Of a stretch of 64,000 nucleotides of DNA, positions 61,189 through 64,000 are shown in pieces. Position 1 is the first letter of the stretch. The number at the start of each line of letters is the position of its first letter. Location of the stretch: NCBI GenBank assembly GCA_030847615.1, contig JAUMIR010000004.1, positions 76,043,001 through 76,107,000 of the forward strand, given 5' to 3'. This DNA comes from Gambelia wislizenii. Its lineage: Eukaryota > Chordata > Lepidosauria > Squamata > Crotaphytidae. Below the pieces are notes generated by a model. It was given only the letters and a program-made list of their open reading frames with translations, made no database searches and had not been told where the DNA came from. The position numbers and the translations under genes are program-made.

Positions 61189-61515
61189 CAGTCATCCCTC
61201 CATATTTGCAGGTTAAGCATTTGTAGATTTGATTATTTGCGGATTACTAATTAGGTTATCTCTGGACATTTTCAAGGTCCTTCAATGCGATTTTATGGTG
61301 TGCTCCACTGGAAGTTGACCACAGAGGAGGATCTAGAGAGTCATAGAGAGAACACTTCTCTATGCATTTGTAGAGCCTCCAGTGCAATTCTATGGTCACA
61401 AATGCCTAGAGAAGTGTTCTCTCAGGTAAACAAACTAGCAGGCCTATATTTTTGGTTTTTCCATCTTTGCAGGGCTCCTCCCCCCCTAACCCTCTCAAAA
61501 GTTGAGGACCAACTG
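61189..61515 (+). mobile_element. Tigger-like element, second subfamily
   Basis: Begins CAGTCATCCCTCCATATTTG and ends GTTGAGGACCAACTG, flanked by TA (61,187-61,188; 61,516-61,517). Homologous along its length to 15,706-16,017. The open frame of 95 codons here is transposon sequence, not a gene. Confidence 0.86.
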
Positions 61516-62769
61516 TATGCCTCAAGGGACCTGCTTCAGCTACAAGTCACCCAGTCTTCTATGTACATTTAACCTGAGATAAACTCATGACCATATCTTT
61601 GTATCATTAGGCCAATCATTAGAGACACATGGTTAATAAGCTATATAAAGGACCCTTTCCCTACTTCTTCCTATTTCTCCCTAGCTTACAACTCATTTTG
61701 TGAAACCACAGCCTCTAATACCAATTTCACATAAGCCGAGGCTTCACAGATGAAACCGATAAATGATGAGGAAGACAAAAATGAATAGCCCATACAGAAT
61801 TCAACTATTTTGGGTTTCTTTTCTCTGAGTTTTTTCTTCAGTAGCTTGTGACACCTGCTACCTAGCTTGATATCAGGAACAGTTGAAGGCTGCAATGAAC
61901 AGATCAACCGCAATTTTGTTGGTACTATCAGTCCTGGGGAGCAACACATCAGGAGCTTAGAAAGAGGTCTTTGCCTGCCTTGCTAACCAAAATCTTCTAA
62001 TGAAGGAACTTGTGGGGCTCATCCTAGCAAAACGCATATACTACAACAGAACCTTTTCCAAGAAAATTTATGGACAAGCTAGGATTTCCAGGGTTCCTCT
62101 AAGAATTGATCCAATTCTGTTCACTCGCTGAATAGCCTGATGCCATGATTCTCTTTCTGCCCTTAAAAAGTAACTTGCTTGTCTCAGACTTGTGCTTGCT
62201 TAATGGGCAGCAAGCATTGCTAGGCTGTTATCAGAATCTGACGGCTACACAATGACTCTGGTTTCCCGTCTGAGGGAGTGATTGTATCAGAGCCTTCGTG
62301 TGACAGTAGCAGAATTATGTCATGTCTGGAGGAAAAAATCTTATCAGAACTCTGGCTGAAAGGCAGAGATGTCCAGCTGCAGGAACAGAACACACACCCC
62401 TACCCTGGAGACAGCACTCCTCTCCCTCCCCCGCTTTCCCATCCCAAGAAGGAATCAGCTCTTTTGCTCTCTAAATCTCACTTAACACACAAAAGAAGCA
62501 AGACATGGGCAAACAGATTCAGAGACAGCTTTAAATTCAAGAGGGCAAGTGAGGACTGTCATACAAAGCAACACACATATACCACTTCTCTTCACACATC
62601 AAGGGTGAACATTTTGGGTTAAATGACCAGCAAAAGTGCCTTCAGTATGTTTAATACATTCATTGGTGCCGGGTCATTTTATACAAAGAGCAAGTGGAGG
62701 CACCTATGTTTCTAGACTCCTCTTCTAAACACAGTGGAAGAGGTGGTTACACCTGGTTGAGGAACACAG

Positions 62770-62892
62770 AATATAAGTAGATGCCTTGTACCAAGTCTGG
62801 ATAAAATATTATCTGCATTGACACAGTTCTCCAGGGTTTCAGTGAGAAGTCTTTCCCAACCCTTCTTGGAGATGCCAGGAATTAAACATGCA
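62770..62892 (-). mobile_element. tRNA-derived squamate SINE fragment (GCTGCCTTATAC family)
   Basis: Decayed minus-strand copy: AGATGCCTTGTACCAAGTC, CTCCAGGGTTTCAGTGAGAA, GGAGATGCCAGGAATTAAAC. The same words occur at 30.29 kb and at 24.15/24.80 kb. It ends where the Bov-B fragment begins. Confidence 0.65.
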
Positions 62893-63017
62893 GGTGGGTA
62901 GACTCAATCAAGGAAGCCACAGACCTGAGTATGCAAGATCTGAGCAGGGCAGTTGTTGACAGGTGACTTGGAGGACTTTCAATTCATAAAGGTCACCATA
63001 AGTCAACAGTGACTTCT
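62893..63017 (+). mobile_element. Bov-B (RTE) LINE 3' end fragment
   Basis: Plus-strand translation gives VDSIKEATDLSMQDLSRAVV, the conserved C-terminus of Bov-B ORFs (usual form: W-I-D-S-I-K-E-A-T). The 3' sequence GGTCACCATAAGTCAACAGT follows. The frame is then broken by a stop. Truncated at both sides. Confidence 0.85.
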
Positions 63018-63457
63018 GTATAAAGAACCTATGGCTTACCACCAAACTTCAGCACTTCCCCATTGTTTTCTACACAATGACTTAGAGGTCCTGTTCTATT
63101 TTAGATCCTGACATGACTGATAACTGTCAAAAGAGTTACAAATGTAATGTCACTACGTGTGTCAGAAATATATATAAATCATGATGACAATCATAATAGC
63201 CATCAAGGCTTTAGCTACATTACATGCAAATGTATTTACAATGGAAACAGACACATCCCTGTTTTCATACTTCACAATTTGGAAACAGAGATATCAACGG
63301 ATGGTGACCTAGCTAATACCATATAGAGTCTGAATAAGATAAGGGACTGACTCTGAGTCCTTAGAATCCTGCTTTATCCATAAAATAATCTTTTGCAAAG
63401 TTTAAGTTACCTCCTTACAGTCTTCTTTCCCAAGGCTGACAATCACTAGAAAGCATG

Positions 63458-63498
63458 CTCTCTCTCTCTCTCCTTAACACACACACACACACACACAC
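63458..63498 (+). repeat. (CT)n followed by (CA)n microsatellite
   Basis: CT run 63,458-63,472, CTTAA spacer, AC run 63,477-63,498. Confidence 0.93.
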
Positions 63499-64000
63499 TT
63501 TCTTATCAGGAGACTCTCTGTATCCTGGGAAGAACTCCCAATGCTCAGGGAAGACAGCCTGAATGGTAGTAGCTAGCTTTGCTGAGGGATCTTCTATTTG
63601 CCACATGCAGTGAGATACCAGCCCCCAGGTTATCATTAACCTTATTTTCTATTTCTAGCATCTCTTAACTCCCCTTCTGCTTTTCCTGTAGCCAAGCCAC
63701 GTGCATGCAGCTATAGACCTATTTCTGCAGCCTTATAATGGAACAGATTGGTCACATGCTGTTGTCACCCACCCACACTTCACTGCCCCCACCTAAGAGG
63801 ACTGAAGCTGATCCTTCTGAGAGATGCAATATAGTTCTGTATTTTGTGTCACCATCCCTCTAGCTTAACACATTTGAAGCTACTTTCTCAATTTGTCAGT
63901 TGTGTTGAGTATCTGTAGCTTTATCATTAGGACAGCTACAGAGGCTAGAATGAAAGCCATGCAAGCCAGAAGATGCTGCCTAGGATTTTCCCACTAGTAC

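Larger units (their letters stand above)
47183..64000 (-). other. FOXP4: FOXP4 upstream intron(s)
   Basis: The exon coding for the first half of the forkhead was not found here, so at least this far is probably intronic. It holds the candidate regulatory block at 48.5-48.9 kb and the repeats listed. Unassigned stretches: 48,936-50,449, 50,950-52,226, 52,847-53,389, 55,395-57,039, 58,553-59,664, 60,420-61,186, 61,518-62,769 and 63,018-63,457. None shows coding signal. Confidence 0.6.

Noticed and set aside
62278..62622. 114-codon ORF on the plus strand
   Set aside because: No recognisable domain, low-complexity Pro and Ser/Thr/His stretches, and no splice or promoter context.

Overview
This window is vertebrate, almost certainly squamate (lizard-like), nuclear DNA. 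The case rests on dense interspersed repeats: CR1/L2-type LINE ends, a Bov-B LINE end, tRNA-derived SINEs with Bov-B-like or L2-like tails, a 5S rRNA-derived SINE and many miniature DNA transposons. Spliced exons with canonical GT/AG borders confirm a eukaryotic gene. There is no operon structure, CRISPR array or prokaryotic signal.

The one host gene I can support is the 3' part of FOXP4, on the minus strand. Four consecutive coding exons are visible at 47,061-47,182, 44,551-44,617, 43,362-43,528 and 42,296-42,440. They join in phase into 166 residues, from the second half of the forkhead domain to the stop codon. The upstream exons (first half of the forkhead, zinc finger, leucine zipper, Q-rich region) were not found in the remaining 16.8 kb, so 47,183-64,000 is read as intron and/or further upstream sequence. 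It holds one striking repeat-free, homeobox-site-rich block at 48,520-48,935 that looks like a conserved non-coding element. Downstream of the stop, 32,790-42,295 is unusually poor in repeats and could be a very long 3' UTR ending at a strong poly(A) site near 32,790; a nearer candidate signal lies at 40,249.

1-32,700 is intergenic and repeat-rich. It includes Harbinger-like MITEs (TIRs starting GGAC; TWA target duplications at three of the four best copies), hAT-like elements sharing one TIR family, Tigger-like elements flanked by TA, CR1/L2 ends and several SINEs. Five 5'-truncated copies of one non-LTR retrotransposon family occur across the window (12.5, 19.4, 28.5, 31.3 and 52.4 kb). Four have clear target-site duplications and the fifth a short one. 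All end in a (GA)-rich tail just after a small hairpin that follows the ORF stop by only a few bases. One copy shows a textbook 5' inversion.

The 47.2-64 kb part contains further Tigger-like elements, one carrying a LINE insertion, the 5S-derived SINE, CR1/L2 fragments and a Bov-B end. Together these show the LINE/SINE partner system of squamates: a LINE 3' end plus two unrelated SINE heads (tRNA and 5S rRNA) carrying its tail. I saw no clearly new gene system. The most noteworthy items are the LINE family's 3'-end architecture, the shared Bov-B tail, the nested insertions that order events in time, and the FOXP4 non-coding regions.
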